Assembly (NCBI RefSeq): GCF_030418455.1
Contig: NZ_JAUHPW010000013.1
Span: forward strand, 1-64,000
Direction of reading: 5' to 3'
Length of the DNA: 64,000 nt
Source of the DNA: Demequina litoralis
Lineage (GTDB): Bacteria > Actinomycetota > Actinomycetes > Actinomycetales > Demequinaceae
How positions within the stretch are numbered: position 1 is the stretch's first letter; the number at the start of each line of letters is the position of its first letter. Below, one piece after another: positions 1-11,664 of the stretch. Below the pieces are notes generated by a model. That model saw nothing but the letters and a program-made list of their open reading frames with translations. It ran no database searches and was not told where the DNA came from. The translations under genes were made by a program, and so were the position numbers.

Positions 1-83
1 GGCCGATTCCGGGCACCGAGCACCTCGCGGGACGCTGATGCCGGTCGCGAGGAACGGGTCGCGGGTCGCAGCGCGCCGGTGCC

Positions 84-1442
84 TCAGCCTCGCAGCCGCT
101 CCGCCGCGCTGACGACTCGTCCGGCGATCGCGCGCTCGTCGGCCCGCACGAGGTGACCGTCGACCACGACGTCCTCGCCCTGGACCAGCATGCGCCGCAC
201 GCGCGGCAGCGAGCCCAGCCCGAGCGCCGCGACGGGGTCGGCGATCCCGGCGTGCTCGATCTCGCCCAGCTCCCACAGCACGAGGTCCGCGAGCTTGCCG
301 GGCTCGAGCGAGCCGATCTCCTTCTCGCGCCCCAGCACGCGCGCGCCGCCCATGGTCGCGATCCGCAGCGCGTCGCGCCCCGGCATCGCGCCCGCGCCGT
401 CGCGCAGGCGTGCGAGCAGCGCGGCCTGGCGGATCTCGGAGCCCAGCCGGCCGTGCTCGTTCGAGGCCGCGCCATCGACCCCGAGACCCACAGGAGCCCC
501 GGCGTCCACGAGCGACCTGATGGGCGCGATCCCCGCCGCGAGGCGTGCGTTCGAGGACGGGCAGTGCGCGACGCCCGTGCCCGACTCGGCGAAGCGCGCG
601 ACGTCCTCGTCGGACAGGTGGACGCAGTGCGCCATCCACACGTCGGGGCCCAGCCAGCCGAGCGACTCGAGGTAGTCCGTGGGGCTCATCCCGAAGCGCT
701 CGCGGCAGAAAGCCTCCTCCTCGACCGTCTCGGCGCCATGCGTGTGGAGGCGCACGTGAAGGTCGCGGGCGAGCGTCGCGGACTCGCGCAGCAGGTCCGA
801 CGTCACCGAGAACGGCGAGCACGGCGCGATCGCGACCCGCACCATCGAGTCGAAGGACGCGTCGTGGTACCGGGTGACGGCCTCCGCGGAGGCGGCCAGC
901 GCATCGGCCGTCGTCTCGACCGCGAAGTCGGGCGGCAGCCCGCCGGCGGACTCGCCCAGGTCCATCGAGCCGCGGGTGGCGTGCAGCCGCAGGCCGAGCG
1001 AGGCAGCCTCGTGCACGATCGACCCGACGATGTCCCCCGACCCCTGCGGGAAGATGTAGTGGTGGTCGCCCACGGTGGTGCAGCCGGACCGCGCGAGCAC
1101 CGCCATGGCCCCGGCGGCGGCCGCGCCGGCGCTGTCGGCGTCGATGCGCGACCAGGTGGGGTAGAGCGCGACCAGCCAGTCGAACAGGATCGAGTCCTGC
1201 GCCCAGCCGCGCGTGAGCCACTGGTAGAGGTGGTGGTGGGTGTTGACCAGCCCCGGGGTGACGAGCGTCCCGGAGGCGTCGACGACGTCGGGGAACGCGT
1301 CCCGCACGTCGGACGGCGCGGCGCCCTCGCCCAGGGAGACGATGCGCCCGCCCCGGACGGTGATCCAGCCGCGGGCGATCTCGGTGCCGGCGGGATCCAT
1401 CGTCGCGATGTACCCGCCCTCGATCAGCGTGCTGCCTGCCAT
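84..1442 (-). CDS. Amidohydrolase, 8-oxoguanine deaminase / TRZ-ATZ type
   Basis: 452-residue cytosolic metal-dependent hydrolase of the amidohydrolase superfamily. Visible signatures are a His-rich first metal motif (HHHLYQ, about residues 69-74), the PCSPFS segment, an HTHGAETVEEE metal/substrate motif, an HCVHL motif, and a late VDGAASNE stretch carrying the catalytic Asp, followed by the usual C-terminal 'LEPGKLADLVL' return to the beta-sandwich. The spacing matches the guanine-deaminase-like subgroup that includes 8-oxoguanine deaminase and hydroxyatrazine hydrolases, so deamination of a purine-like ring is the likely reaction. The exact substrate is inference. No purine operon is visible; the lipoprotein gene lies upstream on the same strand. 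The 83 bases before the stop, at the window edge, are too short to interpret. Confidence 0.82.
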   Translation of the reverse strand: MAGSTLIEGGYIATMDPAGTEIARGWITVRGGRIVSLGEGAAPSDVRDAFPDVVDASGTLVTPGLVNTHHHLYQWLTRGWAQDSILFDWLVALYPTWSRIDADSAGAAAAGAMAVLARSGCTTVGDHHYIFPQGSGDIVGSIVHEAASLGLRLHATRGSMDLGESAGGLPPDFAVETTADALAASAEAVTRYHDASFDSMVRVAIAPCSPFSVTSDLLRESATLARDLHVRLHTHGAETVEEEAFCRERFGMSPTDYLESLGWLGPDVWMAHCVHLSDEDVARFAESGTGVAHCPSSNARLAAGIAPIRSLVDAGAPVGLGVDGAASNEHGRLGSEIRQAALLARLRDGAGAMPGRDALRIATMGGARVLGREKEIGSLEPGKLADLVLWELGEIEHAGIADPVAALGLGSLPRVRRMLVQGEDVVVDGHLVRADERAIAGRVVSAAERLRG

Positions 1443-1475
1443 GGGCCCTCCTCGGGTGAGCCGCGCATCGTGCCC

Positions 1476-4549
<3,074 letters not shown>

Positions 4550-4589
4550 CGTCGGCGCCGCCGGGCCGATGCGCGGGAGGTCGCCCCGT

Positions 4590-4606
4590 GCCGCATGCCA
4601 TGCGGC
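4590..4606 (+). terminator. Stem-loop after ligA
   Basis: GCCGCAT-gcc-ATGCGGC forms a 7-bp perfect stem with a 3-base loop, 41 bases after the ligA stop and before the next gene. There is no T-tract, as with other hairpins in this window, so termination is an inference. Confidence 0.4.
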
Positions 4607-4680
4607 GCTCGTCGGATTCCCCCCTCACGCCCCGCGTGCGCCGTGGGTACTCTGGCCGGGAGGGGGAGTGAGGAGCCACG

Positions 4681-4914
4681 ATGAACACCGCACTCATCAT
4701 CGGCGCTGTCGCCGGACTGGTGGTCCTCGTGGTGCTTGTCATCGCGATCGTGATCGCGGTCGGCAGGCGCCAGACGACCCCGCCGCCACCGCCGGAGGAG
4801 GACGCCGGACGCGGGCCCACGGGCCAGCACCCGGACCCCGTCGAGGGCACGCCATCGGACACGTCGACGCCCCAGTGGGACCGTCGCATCGATCCCCGGG
4901 AGGGTCCACAGTGA
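4681..4914 (+). CDS. Small single-pass membrane protein
   Basis: 77 residues. One strongly hydrophobic segment (about residues 4-27, rich in Val, Leu, Ile and Ala) is followed by an Arg-Arg stop-transfer and a hydrophilic Pro-rich tail with a run of Pro. The start has a purine-rich Shine-Dalgarno (GTGAGGAG) seven bases upstream. The TGA overlaps the GTG of the following acetyltransferase, so the two are translationally coupled. No known domain is recognised. Predicted topology is N-out/C-in with a flexible cytoplasmic tail. Confidence 0.65.
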   Translation: MNTALIIGAVAGLVVLVVLVIAIVIAVGRRQTTPPPPPEEDAGRGPTGQHPDPVEGTPSDTSTPQWDRRIDPREGPQ

Positions 4915-5477
4915 GATTCGCGGTGCGCAAGGTCGGGCCGGACGAGAAGTCCCGCCTCCAGGAGATCGGCGAGCTGACGGCGCTCGCGTACCTCGCCGAC
5001 GGGCTGATCGACCACGCGCACCCGTACGTGCCGCAGCTGCGGGACGCCGCGGCACGCGCCCAGGACGCCGAGCTGCTCGCCATGATCGACGGCGAGCGCG
5101 GCGAGGGCTCGATCGTCGGCACCATCACGCTGGTGCCGCCGGGCAGCCCCTTCATCGAGCTCGCGGAGGACGCCGAGTTCGAGCTGCGCATGCTCGCGGT
5201 GTCGCCCATCGAGCGGGGCCGCGGCATCGGTCGCACCCTCACCCAGGCGGCCATGGACCGGGCCGTCGAGCAGGGGGCCAGGCGCATCGTGCTGTCGACG
5301 CTCGACACCATGCACGCCGCCCACCGCCTGTACGAGCGGATGGGCTTCCGGCGGCGCGAGGAGCTCGACTGGGTGGTCGTCGACAACGAGGACGGCTCGG
5401 TCACGCGCGTGCCGCTCGAGCACGGCGAGCCGCCCGTGGGCGCGGTGCGCCTGCTGGCCTACAGCTGGGAGCCGTGA
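4911..5477 (+). CDS. GNAT-family N-acetyltransferase
   Basis: 188 residues from a GTG that overlaps the previous stop codon. The acetyl-CoA binding motif is clear: LRMLAVSPIERGRGIGRTL (the Q/R-x-x-G-x-G/A loop) at roughly residues 94-112, followed by the AHRLYERMGF segment typical of the GNAT C-terminal strand. It should transfer an acetyl group from acetyl-CoA to an amine of a small molecule or protein. The substrate cannot be read from sequence. The long N-terminal helical part (ELTALAYLADGLIDHAHPYVPQL) is typical of actinobacterial members of unknown specificity. The frame continues upstream, but overlap with the membrane-protein gene argues for the GTG. Confidence 0.85.
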   Translation: MRFAVRKVGPDEKSRLQEIGELTALAYLADGLIDHAHPYVPQLRDAAARAQDAELLAMIDGERGEGSIVGTITLVPPGSPFIELAEDAEFELRMLAVSPIERGRGIGRTLTQAAMDRAVEQGARRIVLSTLDTMHAAHRLYERMGFRRREELDWVVVDNEDGSVTRVPLEHGEPPVGAVRLLAYSWEP

Positions 5478-5494
5478 GCCGGACCTCGCGCCAC

Positions 5495-5507
5495 TAGACT
5501 CGACGCC
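5495..5507 (+). promoter_or_regulatory. -10 element for a probably leaderless gatC transcript
   Basis: TAGACT lies at 5495-5500, seven bases before the gatC ATG, with no Shine-Dalgarno between. This spacing is the usual actinobacterial signature of a transcript starting at or next to the start codon. It is inferred from spacing only. Confidence 0.5.
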
Positions 5508-5807
5508 ATGTCTTCCCTTGAGCGATCCGATGTGGCGCGCCTCGCGGCGCTCGCCCGCATCGACATGACCGACGCGGACCTCGACCGCCTCTCGGGCCAG
5601 CTCGCCGTGATCGTCGACGCCGTCGCCAAGGTGGCCGAGGTCGCCGGCGAGGACGTCCCGGCGACGAGCCACCCGATCCCGATGGCCAACATCCACCGCG
5701 AGGACGAGGTCCGCCCGTCGCTGTCGCAGGACGATGCGCTGGCCGCCGCCCCCGAGGCGGAGGACGGGCGCTTCCGCGTCCCGCAGATCCTGGGGGAGGA
5801 GGCGTGA
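5508..5807 (+). CDS. gatC: Asp-tRNA(Asn)/Glu-tRNA(Gln) amidotransferase subunit C
   Basis: 99-residue GatC, the small belt-like subunit that holds GatA and GatB together in the transamidosome converting misacylated Glu-tRNA(Gln) and Asp-tRNA(Asn). It shows the N-terminal [24 protein letters not shown] helix pair and the C-terminal [10 protein letters not shown]...[14 protein letters not shown] belt typical of the family. It is the first gene of gatCAB. Its stop overlaps the GTG of gatA. One exact copy of the genome 10-mer (5729-5738) is embedded in it and reads Asp-Asp-Ala. Confidence 0.96.
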   Translation: MSSLERSDVARLAALARIDMTDADLDRLSGQLAVIVDAVAKVAEVAGEDVPATSHPIPMANIHREDEVRPSLSQDDALAAAPEAEDGRFRVPQILGEEA

Positions 5808-7321
5808 CCATGACCGACTGGACCCGCGCCACCGCCGCCCGGATGGCCGACGCCCTCGCCGCCGGCGAGGTCACCTCGGTCGAGCTCGTGCAGGCGCACC
5901 TCGACCGCATCGCCGCCGTGGACGGCCCCGTCCACGCCTTCCTCCACATCGACGCCGAGGGCGCGCTCGAGACGGCCCGCGCCGTCGACGCCGACCGTGC
6001 CGCGGGCGTCGAGCTGCCCCGCCTGGCGGGCGTGCCGATCGGCATCAAGGACGTGCTCGTCACGAAGGGCCTGCCCACCACGGCCGGCTCGCGCATCCTC
6101 GAGGGCTGGATCCCGCCGTACGACGCGACGGTGACCCGCCGCGTCCGAGAGGCCCGCATGCCCATCCTGGGCAAGACCAACATGGACGAGTTCGCGATGG
6201 GCTCCTCCACGGAGCACTCGGGCTACGGCCCCACCCGCAACCCGTGGGACCTCTCTCGGATTCCTGGAGGTTCGGGCGGCGGCTCGGCCGCGGCGCTCGC
6301 GGCCTTCGAGGCGCCCCTCACCATCGGCTCGGACACCGGCGGCTCGATCCGCCAGCCCGCCTCGGTCACCGCGACCGTGGGCGTCAAGCCGACCTATGGC
6401 GGCGTCTCCCGCTTCGGCGCGATCGCCCTCGCCTCGTCCCTCGACCAGCTGGGCCCGTGCGGCCGCACCGTGCTCGACACGGCGCTCCTGCACGAGGTGA
6501 TGGGCGGCCACGACGAGATGGACGCCACCTCGCTCGACGAGCCCGTCCCCGCCGTGGTGTCGGCTGCCATGGAGGGCGCCACGATGGACCTCACGGGTGT
6601 GAAGGTCGGTGTGGTGCGCGAGCTCAGCGGCGCGGACGGCGGCTACCAGGCCGGCGTCACGCAGCGATTCGAGGAGTCGCTGGACCGGCTGCGGGAGATG
6701 GGCGCCGAGATCGTCGAGGTCTCGTGCCCGTCCTTCGAGTACGCGCTCGCCGCCTACTACGTCATCCTCCCGTCGGAGGCCTCGTCCAACCTGGCCAAGT
6801 TCGACTCGGTCCGCTTCGGCAAGCGCGTCGAGAAGGCCACGGTCGAGAAGACGATGCTCGCGACCCGCGCCGAGGGCTTCGGCGACGAGGTCAAGCGCCG
6901 CATCATCCTCGGCACGTACGCGCTCTCGGCCGGCTACTACGACGCGTACTACGGCTCGGCGCAGAAGGTGCGCACCCTGGTGCAGCGCGACTTCGACGCG
7001 GCCTTCGCGCAGTGCGACGTCCTGGTCTCGCCCACGACGCCGACCACGCCGTTCAAGATCGGCGAGCGCATCGACGACCCGCTGGCGATGTACCTCAACG
7101 ACATCGCGACCATCCCCGCGAACCTCGCGGGCATCCCCGGCATGTCGCTCCCCTCGGGTGTCGCGCCCGAGGACGGGCTGCCGGTCGGCTTCCAGATCCT
7201 GGCGCCGGCGCACGAGGACGCCCGTCTGTACCGCATCGGCGCCGCCCTCGAGGCGTCGCTGACCGCCGAGTGGGGCGGCCCGCTGTCCACGCAGGCGCCC
7301 GAGCTGGAGGTGGCCGAGTGA
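5804..7321 (+). CDS. gatA: Glu-tRNA(Gln) amidotransferase subunit A
   Basis: 505-residue amidase-signature glutaminase that supplies ammonia to GatB. The catalytic Ser-cisSer-Lys triad is visible: K82 (GIKDVL), S157 (PGGSGGGS) and S181 (SDTGGS). The start is the GTG overlapping the gatC stop; an ATG two codons later is an alternative. Oddity: at 6254-6271 the codons TCT CGG ATT CCT GGA GGT form a run of disfavoured codons in a gene otherwise using almost only C/G-ending ones, right at the conserved active-site loop. It is coupled to gatB by another 4-base overlap. Confidence 0.97.
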   Translation: MTMTDWTRATAARMADALAAGEVTSVELVQAHLDRIAAVDGPVHAFLHIDAEGALETARAVDADRAAGVELPRLAGVPIGIKDVLVTKGLPTTAGSRILEGWIPPYDATVTRRVREARMPILGKTNMDEFAMGSSTEHSGYGPTRNPWDLSRIPGGSGGGSAAALAAFEAPLTIGSDTGGSIRQPASVTATVGVKPTYGGVSRFGAIALASSLDQLGPCGRTVLDTALLHEVMGGHDEMDATSLDEPVPAVVSAAMEGATMDLTGVKVGVVRELSGADGGYQAGVTQRFEESLDRLREMGAEIVEVSCPSFEYALAAYYVILPSEASSNLAKFDSVRFGKRVEKATVEKTMLATRAEGFGDEVKRRIILGTYALSAGYYDAYYGSAQKVRTLVQRDFDAAFAQCDVLVSPTTPTTPFKIGERIDDPLAMYLNDIATIPANLAGIPGMSLPSGVAPEDGLPVGFQILAPAHEDARLYRIGAALEASLTAEWGGPLSTQAPELEVAE

Positions 7322-8835
7322 CCACGATGACCTACGAGCAGGCGATGGAGGACTTCGACCCGGTCTTCGGCATCGAGGTCCACGTCGAGCTCAACACGAA
7401 GACCAAGATGTTCTGCGGCTGCGCCAACGAGTTCGGCGCGGAGCCCAACACGCAGGTCTGCCCGGTCTGCCTGGGCCTCCCGGGCGCGATGCCGGTCACG
7501 AACGAGAAGGCCGTCGAGTCGGCGATCCGCCTGGGCCTGGCCCTGGGCTGCTCGATCCGCGAGTCCTCGCGCTTCGCCCGGAAGAACTACTTCTACCCGG
7601 ACCTCGCGAAGGACTACCAGATCTCGCAGTACGACGAGCCGACCTGCTACGAGGGCTCCCTCGACGTGGTCCTCGACGACGGCACCGTGGTGACGATCGG
7701 CATCGAGCGCGCGCACATGGAGGAGGACGCCGGCAAGAACACCCACGTGGGTGGCACCGGCGGCATCCAGGGCGCCGACTACTCGCTGGTCGACTACAAC
7801 CGCGGCGGCGTGCCGCTGGTCGAGATCGTCACCAAGCCGATCACCGGCATGGGCGCCCGCACCGCGGAGGTGGCCCGCGCCTACGTCGCGACGATCCGCG
7901 ACATCGTCCGCGCCCTGGGCATCTCGGACGGCCGCATGGAGCAGGGCTCCGTCCGCGCCGACGTCAACCTGTCGCTGCGCCCCAAGGCGGTCGCAGGGGA
8001 GTCGCAGGACGACGTCCCCTTCGGCAAGCGCTCCGAGACCAAGAACGTGAACTCGCTGCGCGCGATCGAGCGCGCGGTGCACTTCGAGGCGGCCCGCCAG
8101 GCGATGCTGCTGCTCTCGGGCGAGCACGTGGTCCAGGAGACGCGCCACTGGCACGAGGACACCTCGTCGACCACGCCGGGCCGCTCCAAGGAGGAGGCGG
8201 AGGACTACCGCTACTTCCCGGAGCCGGACCTGCTGCCGGTCGAGCCCTCGCGCGAGTGGGTCGAGGAGCTCCGGAGCACCATCCCCGAGCACCCCGCCAA
8301 GATGCGGGCGCGCCTCCGCGAGGAGTGGGGCTTCTCCGACCTCGAGATGCGCGACGTGGTCGCGGCCGACGCGCTCATCCTCATCGCGGCCACCGTGCAG
8401 GCGGGGACGACCGCCCAGGCCGCGCGCAAGTGGTGGATGGGCGAGCTGTCGCGCGTCGCGAACGACCGCGAGGTCGCGCTCACGGGGCTGCCCGTCACCC
8501 CCGACGCGATCGCCGAGCTCCAGGGCCTCATCGACGACGGCAAGATCAACGACAAGCTCGCGCGTCAGGCGCTCGAGGGCGTCCTCGCGGGCGAGGGCTC
8601 GCCCGCCGAGGTGGTCGCGTCGCGCGGCCTCGAGGTCGTCTCCGACGACTCGGCTCTCGAGAAGGCGGTGGACGATGCGCTGGCCGCCCAGCCCGACGTC
8701 CTCGCCAAGATCCAGGACGGCAAGGTCCAGGCCGCGGGCGCGATCGTGGGCGCGGTCATGAAGGCCACGCGCGGCCAGGCGGACGCTGGCCGCGTGCGGG
8801 AGATCATCCTCCAGCGCGCCGGCGTGGAGGGCTGA
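7318..8835 (+). CDS. gatB: Asp/Glu-tRNA amidotransferase subunit B
   Basis: 505-residue GatB, the kinase/transamidase subunit that phosphorylates and amidates the tRNA-bound Glu or Asp. The cradle domain begins [17 protein letters not shown] and carries the zinc-site cysteines (FCGC...CPVCLGLPG). The conserved [20 protein letters not shown] block, the EEDAGKN site and the C-terminal tail domain (YqeY-like, about residues 350-505) are all present. Translation probably starts at the GTG overlapping gatA's stop; ATG 7327 is an alternative. A strong stem-loop closes the operon. One exact 10-mer copy (8670-8679) reads Asp-Asp-Ala. Confidence 0.97.
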   Translation: MTTMTYEQAMEDFDPVFGIEVHVELNTKTKMFCGCANEFGAEPNTQVCPVCLGLPGAMPVTNEKAVESAIRLGLALGCSIRESSRFARKNYFYPDLAKDYQISQYDEPTCYEGSLDVVLDDGTVVTIGIERAHMEEDAGKNTHVGGTGGIQGADYSLVDYNRGGVPLVEIVTKPITGMGARTAEVARAYVATIRDIVRALGISDGRMEQGSVRADVNLSLRPKAVAGESQDDVPFGKRSETKNVNSLRAIERAVHFEAARQAMLLLSGEHVVQETRHWHEDTSSTTPGRSKEEAEDYRYFPEPDLLPVEPSREWVEELRSTIPEHPAKMRARLREEWGFSDLEMRDVVAADALILIAATVQAGTTAQAARKWWMGELSRVANDREVALTGLPVTPDAIAELQGLIDDGKINDKLARQALEGVLAGEGSPAEVVASRGLEVVSDDSALEKAVDDALAAQPDVLAKIQDGKVQAAGAIVGAVMKATRGQADAGRVREIILQRAGVEG

Positions 8836-8842
8836 CCCTCCC

Positions 8843-8878
8843 GTCACGCAGCACCGTCTCGTCACGCAGCACCGTCTC
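8843..8878. repeat. 18-bp perfect tandem duplication
   Basis: GTCACGCAGCACCGTCTC occurs twice head-to-tail (8843-8860 and 8861-8878), directly before the gatB terminator. It is non-coding and looks like a slip duplication. Confidence 0.85.
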
Positions 8879-8908
8879 GCGACCCCGCCCGGTTCCGGGC
8901 GGGGTCGC
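8879..8908 (+). terminator. gatCAB terminator hairpin
   Basis: A 12-bp perfect GC stem (8879-8890 with 8897-8908) with a 6-base loop GGTTCC lies 43 bases after the gatB stop. There is no T-run. The position between two transcription units supports a terminator. Confidence 0.75.
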
Positions 8909-8955
8909 GTGCGTTGCGGGACGACGCGACCGTCCCGCGGCGTTAACCTCGGATC

Positions 8956-9615
8956 ATGCTGACCGAGACCCCTGTCCGCCGTGTCGCGAGCGGAGGCCTC
9001 GCCCGCTCCGGCCCGGCCTGCGCCCTGACCTTCGACGACGGCCCCAACGGCCTCGACACGATCCGCCTGCTCGACTTCCTCAAGTCGCGCGGCATCCGGG
9101 CGGTCTTCGCGGTGATCGGCGAGGAGATCCTGCGGCCCTCCGGGATCTCCGCCGACGGCACCGCCATCCCCTCCGGCGCCGACGTGCTGCGGCGCATCGT
9201 CGCCGACGGGCATGTGCTCTGCAACCACGCCACCTCGTACGAGGACATGGGGCGGTGGAACGCGCTCGACGTGCGCGACGACATGCTCAAGAACCTCGAG
9301 ATCATCGAGGGTGCCGTCGGCGACGAGGTGCCGGTGCCGTACTGGCGGGCGCCCAACGGCTCGTGGGGCGTCACGGCCCCGGTGGCGGTGCGGCTCGGGA
9401 TGCAGCCGCTCGATGTCGCGAACACGGTCGAGGACTGGGTGGAGCAGGATCCCGCCGTCCTCGCGTCCCGGCTCCGCCTGGCCATGGTGCCGGGGGAGCT
9501 GGTGCTGCTCCACGACGGTGGTGGCAACCGCGCCGGGACCGTCGACGCCGTCATCGAGGTGGTCTCGGAGAGGCTCGACGAGGGCTGGACCTTCGTGCTC
9601 CCCGAGATGCCGTAG
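8956..9615 (+). CDS. Polysaccharide deacetylase (CE4/NodB homology)
   Basis: 219 residues, a single NodB domain without a signal peptide. Motif 1 is TFDDGP (about residues 29-34), the central metal motif region is CNHATSYEDM, motif 3 is RAPNGSW, and motif 5 is LLHDGG. Family members remove N- or O-acetyl groups from peptidoglycan, chitin or xylan using a divalent metal. Motif 2 departs from the usual H-S/T-x-x-H: only the first His is clearly present, so metal binding may differ. With no secretion signal, a cytoplasmic or small-molecule substrate is possible. The start is ATG 8956 with TAACCT six bases upstream, suggesting a leaderless mRNA. Confidence 0.85.
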   Translation: MLTETPVRRVASGGLARSGPACALTFDDGPNGLDTIRLLDFLKSRGIRAVFAVIGEEILRPSGISADGTAIPSGADVLRRIVADGHVLCNHATSYEDMGRWNALDVRDDMLKNLEIIEGAVGDEVPVPYWRAPNGSWGVTAPVAVRLGMQPLDVANTVEDWVEQDPAVLASRLRLAMVPGELVLLHDGGGNRAGTVDAVIEVVSERLDEGWTFVLPEMP

Positions 9616-9652
9616 GAACCTCGGCACACACCAGCGGCCCCACGGGGGATGT

Positions 9653-9679
9653 CGCACGCCGGCCGGTAGGCGGCGTGCG
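9653..9679 (+). terminator. Stem-loop after the deacetylase gene
   Basis: CGCACGCCG (9653-9661) pairs with CGGCGTGCG (9671-9679) around a 9-base loop, 38 bases after the stop. No T-tract is present. Confidence 0.55.
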
Positions 9680-9733
9680 CTTGTGGGGAGCGTCCGGGCG
9701 TGCGCATTCGAGGTGTCCGGGCATCCGGGCGGT

Positions 9734-9778
9734 GAGGGCGCTGAGGGCGCTGAGGGCGCTGAGGGAGCTGAGGGCGCT
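9734..9778. repeat. 9-bp tandem repeat, five units
   Basis: Five head-to-tail copies of GAGGGCGCT (the fourth reads GAGGGAGCT) lie in the gap between the deacetylase gene and the stop of the split HNH gene. Read in one frame it would give Glu-Gly-Ala repeats, but no gene with a start is supported here. Confidence 0.8.
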
Positions 9779-9832
9779 GAGGCATGGCTGTGCGGCGCCG
9801 CCCCGGAGGGGTGGCGCCGCGGGGCGGGCCAG

Positions 9833-10072
9833 CTATGACGGTTCTGGCGGAGCGCCGGGCTCGTCTTCGCCGTCGTGCTCGCCGGTCCGGGTGGTGTTCC
9901 AGGGTCGGGGTGTGCCGAACCTGGCTCGTCCTCCCTGGCGGGGTGCTCGCGACGCGTCGACGGATGCGGGCGGGATGAACCAGATCTCGGTGTTCGTCGC
10001 CCGGATCTGCCAGCCTTGATCGTGGATGACGTGATGACAGTGGGAGCACAGCAGGACGCCGTTGGCAGTGTC
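9833..10072 (-). pseudogene. C-terminal fragment of the split DUF222-HNH gene
   Basis: On the minus strand, codons from GAC 10072-10070 read T-ANGVLLCSHCHHVIHDQGW followed by a basic tail ending in TAG at 9835-9833. This is the second half of an HNH nuclease domain (the CxxCH/H...H part) and the C-terminus of a 13E12-type DUF222-HNH protein. There is no start codon; an in-frame TAG occurs in the element sequence just upstream. Its missing N-terminal 437 residues lie at 14206-15517, beyond the integrated element. Joining the two across the shared GAC codon restores one uninterrupted protein of about 516 residues. Cut off from its promoter, this piece should be silent. Confidence 0.88.
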
Positions 10073-10088
10073 TCGCTAATGTACCCCC
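10055..10088. other. Left attachment junction (integrase-proximal)
   Basis: Host sequence GACGCCGTTGGCAG is followed by the core TGTC (10069-10072), then element sequence TCGCTAATGTACCCCC leading into the integrase ATG. Reconstructed attB reads GTTGGCAG-TGTC-GGTGCGGC, and attP reads CCTTGCTGA-TGTC-TCGCTAAT. Confidence 0.82.
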
Positions 10089-11495
10089 ATGGCTGAGCGG
10101 ACTGCGGTTGCACTGTATGCGCGTATCTCACGGGACCCCAATGGCGACATGCTGGGCGTGACGCGGCAGTTGCAGGACTGCCGCGCGGAGGCCGAGCGGC
10201 GCGGGTGGACGGTCGCTGAGGAGTACGTGGACGATGACACGTCGGCGTACTCGGGCAAGAGCCGTCCCGCGTATGAGCGGATGCTGCGGGACATCACCGA
10301 TGGGCTGATCGACGGTGTGATCGTGTATCGGATGGACCGGCTGCACCGTCGCCCGCTCGAGCTCGAACACTTCGCGGACACCTGCAAGGCGGCAGGGCTG
10401 ACGGATGTGGTGTCGCTCCAGGGCGAGTTCGACATGGGCAAGTCCGATGGACTGTTCGTGGCGCGGCTGATGGCGTCGGTCGCGGCGCATGAGTCGCATG
10501 TGAAGTCCGAGCGCATCAAGCGCAAGTTCCTTCAGACCGCCGAGACGGGCGCGCCGTACATGGGCGGCGGGCACAGACCGTTCGGATACCGGGACGACCG
10601 CATGACCCCGCATGAGGTGGAGGCGGCAGCGTTCCGTGACGCGGCGGCGCGGGTGCTGGCTGGCGAGACGCTGTACTCCGTCGCGGGGTGTATGGAGGCC
10701 CAGGAGGTGACGGGCACGAAGGGATCGAAGATGACCCCGAGCGCCCTGCGGTCGCTGCTGCTGAGCCCCAGGAACTACGGCATGCGTGTCCACCAGGGGC
10801 AGATCATCGGCGAGGGCACGTGGACTCCGCTGATCAGTGCCGAGGATGGTGAGCGGCTGCGGCTGCTGCTGACGGACCCGAAGCGGCGCACCAACCGGGC
10901 GGCGCGCCGCTACCTGCTGTCGGGCATGCTCATCTGTGGCAAGTGCGGGGCAACGATGAAGTCCCACCCGCGCAATGGCGTGCGCCGCTACGGATGCGGC
11001 ATCCAGTCCACCAAGCACAACCCGTGCAAGGGCACGTACATCGTCGCTGAGCCCGTCGAGGCGCTGATCGCTGAGGCAGTCCTGGTGCGCCTGGATTCCC
11101 CCGAGCTCGTCGGAGCGCTGACCTCGACCGTGGACGAGGACAAGGTGCATGCGGTCGGCGACGAGATCGCGTCAGATCAGCGGCGCATGGATGACCTGGC
11201 AGCGATGTTCGCCGACGGGGACATCTCGCGTGAGGAGTGGAAGGTCGCCCGCGACCGGATCGAGGCGCGCATGGAGGCCAACCGCAAAGCCCTGGCACGG
11301 ATGACCCGGCGCGATGCGATCGAGGACTACATCGGTCAGGGCGCGAGCCTGCGCGATCAGTGGGACTCGCTGAACCTGTCCAAGCAGGTGCCGATCATCA
11401 AGGCCGTCATCGAGTCGGTGACGATCATGCCGTCCCGAGCATCGGGGATGCAGCGCTTCGACCCGTCCCGCGTCCAGCCCGTGTGGCGGCTGTAG
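10089..11495 (+). CDS. Large serine recombinase (site-specific integrase)
   Basis: 468 residues. The N-terminal resolvase domain has catalytic Ser14 in YARIS, then the RPAYERML and YRMDRLHRRP segments. A recombinase domain follows, then a zinc-ribbon (CGKCG...YGCG...PCKG, about residues 283-318), a coiled-coil region with many Arg/Glu (about 345-410) and a C-terminal arm. This is the phiRv1/phiC31-type layout; phiRv1 integrase has nearly the same length. It should recombine attP with attB inside the DUF222-HNH gene. It lies immediately inside the left junction, the usual place for serine integrases. No recombination directionality factor is recognised; a small element ORF could serve. Confidence 0.95.
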   Translation: MAERTAVALYARISRDPNGDMLGVTRQLQDCRAEAERRGWTVAEEYVDDDTSAYSGKSRPAYERMLRDITDGLIDGVIVYRMDRLHRRPLELEHFADTCKAAGLTDVVSLQGEFDMGKSDGLFVARLMASVAAHESHVKSERIKRKFLQTAETGAPYMGGGHRPFGYRDDRMTPHEVEAAAFRDAAARVLAGETLYSVAGCMEAQEVTGTKGSKMTPSALRSLLLSPRNYGMRVHQGQIIGEGTWTPLISAEDGERLRLLLTDPKRRTNRAARRYLLSGMLICGKCGATMKSHPRNGVRRYGCGIQSTKHNPCKGTYIVAEPVEALIAEAVLVRLDSPELVGALTSTVDEDKVHAVGDEIASDQRRMDDLAAMFADGDISREEWKVARDRIEARMEANRKALARMTRRDAIEDYIGQGASLRDQWDSLNLSKQVPIIKAVIESVTIMPSRASGMQRFDPSRVQPVWRL

Positions 11496-11664
11496 GCACG
11501 TCGCGAACACCCGCACGCGGGCCCCGCCGCGGCGCACCCATCAGCACGCCAACACGCGCCAGCACGCCCGGATCGGTGACGACCACCGGCACACCCTGAG
11601 CAGCACAGGAAGCGGCTACCCAGTCACGCAGTTGGTCGAAGGTCATTCCGTGCCGGCCCTTCAT
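11425..11664 (-). CDS. Small element protein coupled to Rep
   Basis: 79 residues from ATG 11664, which overlaps the Rep stop (ATGA). The first half (MTFDQLRDWVAASCAAQGVPVVVTDPGVLARVGVLMG, split here for reading) is helix-strand-helix-like, and I recall similar short proteins downstream of Rep in actinobacterial elements. The second half is Arg/Ala/Thr-rich and is antisense to the last 71 bases of the integrase gene, so the two genes overlap tail to tail. Function unknown; an accessory replication protein or excision factor is possible but unproven. Confidence 0.5.
   Translation of the reverse strand: MKGRHGMTFDQLRDWVAASCAAQGVPVVVTDPGVLARVGVLMGAPRRGPRAGVRDVPTAATRAGRGTGRSAASPMLGTA

Noticed and set aside
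1-83. A gene at the left edge of the window
   Set aside because: Only 83 bases precede the amidohydrolase stop and no frame there has recognisable content.
9734-9838. Glu-Gly-Ala repeat-coding frame across the 9-bp repeats
   Set aside because: There is no start with a ribosome site. The repeat is simply in the gap between the deacetylase gene and the split HNH gene.
6949-10131. Very long open frames antisense to gatAB and to other genes (also over ligA, xylAB and ilv genes)
   Set aside because: High G+C removes stop codons from other frames. These frames are rich in Arg/Gly/Ala/Pro, lack recognisable domains and lie exactly opposite conserved genes.
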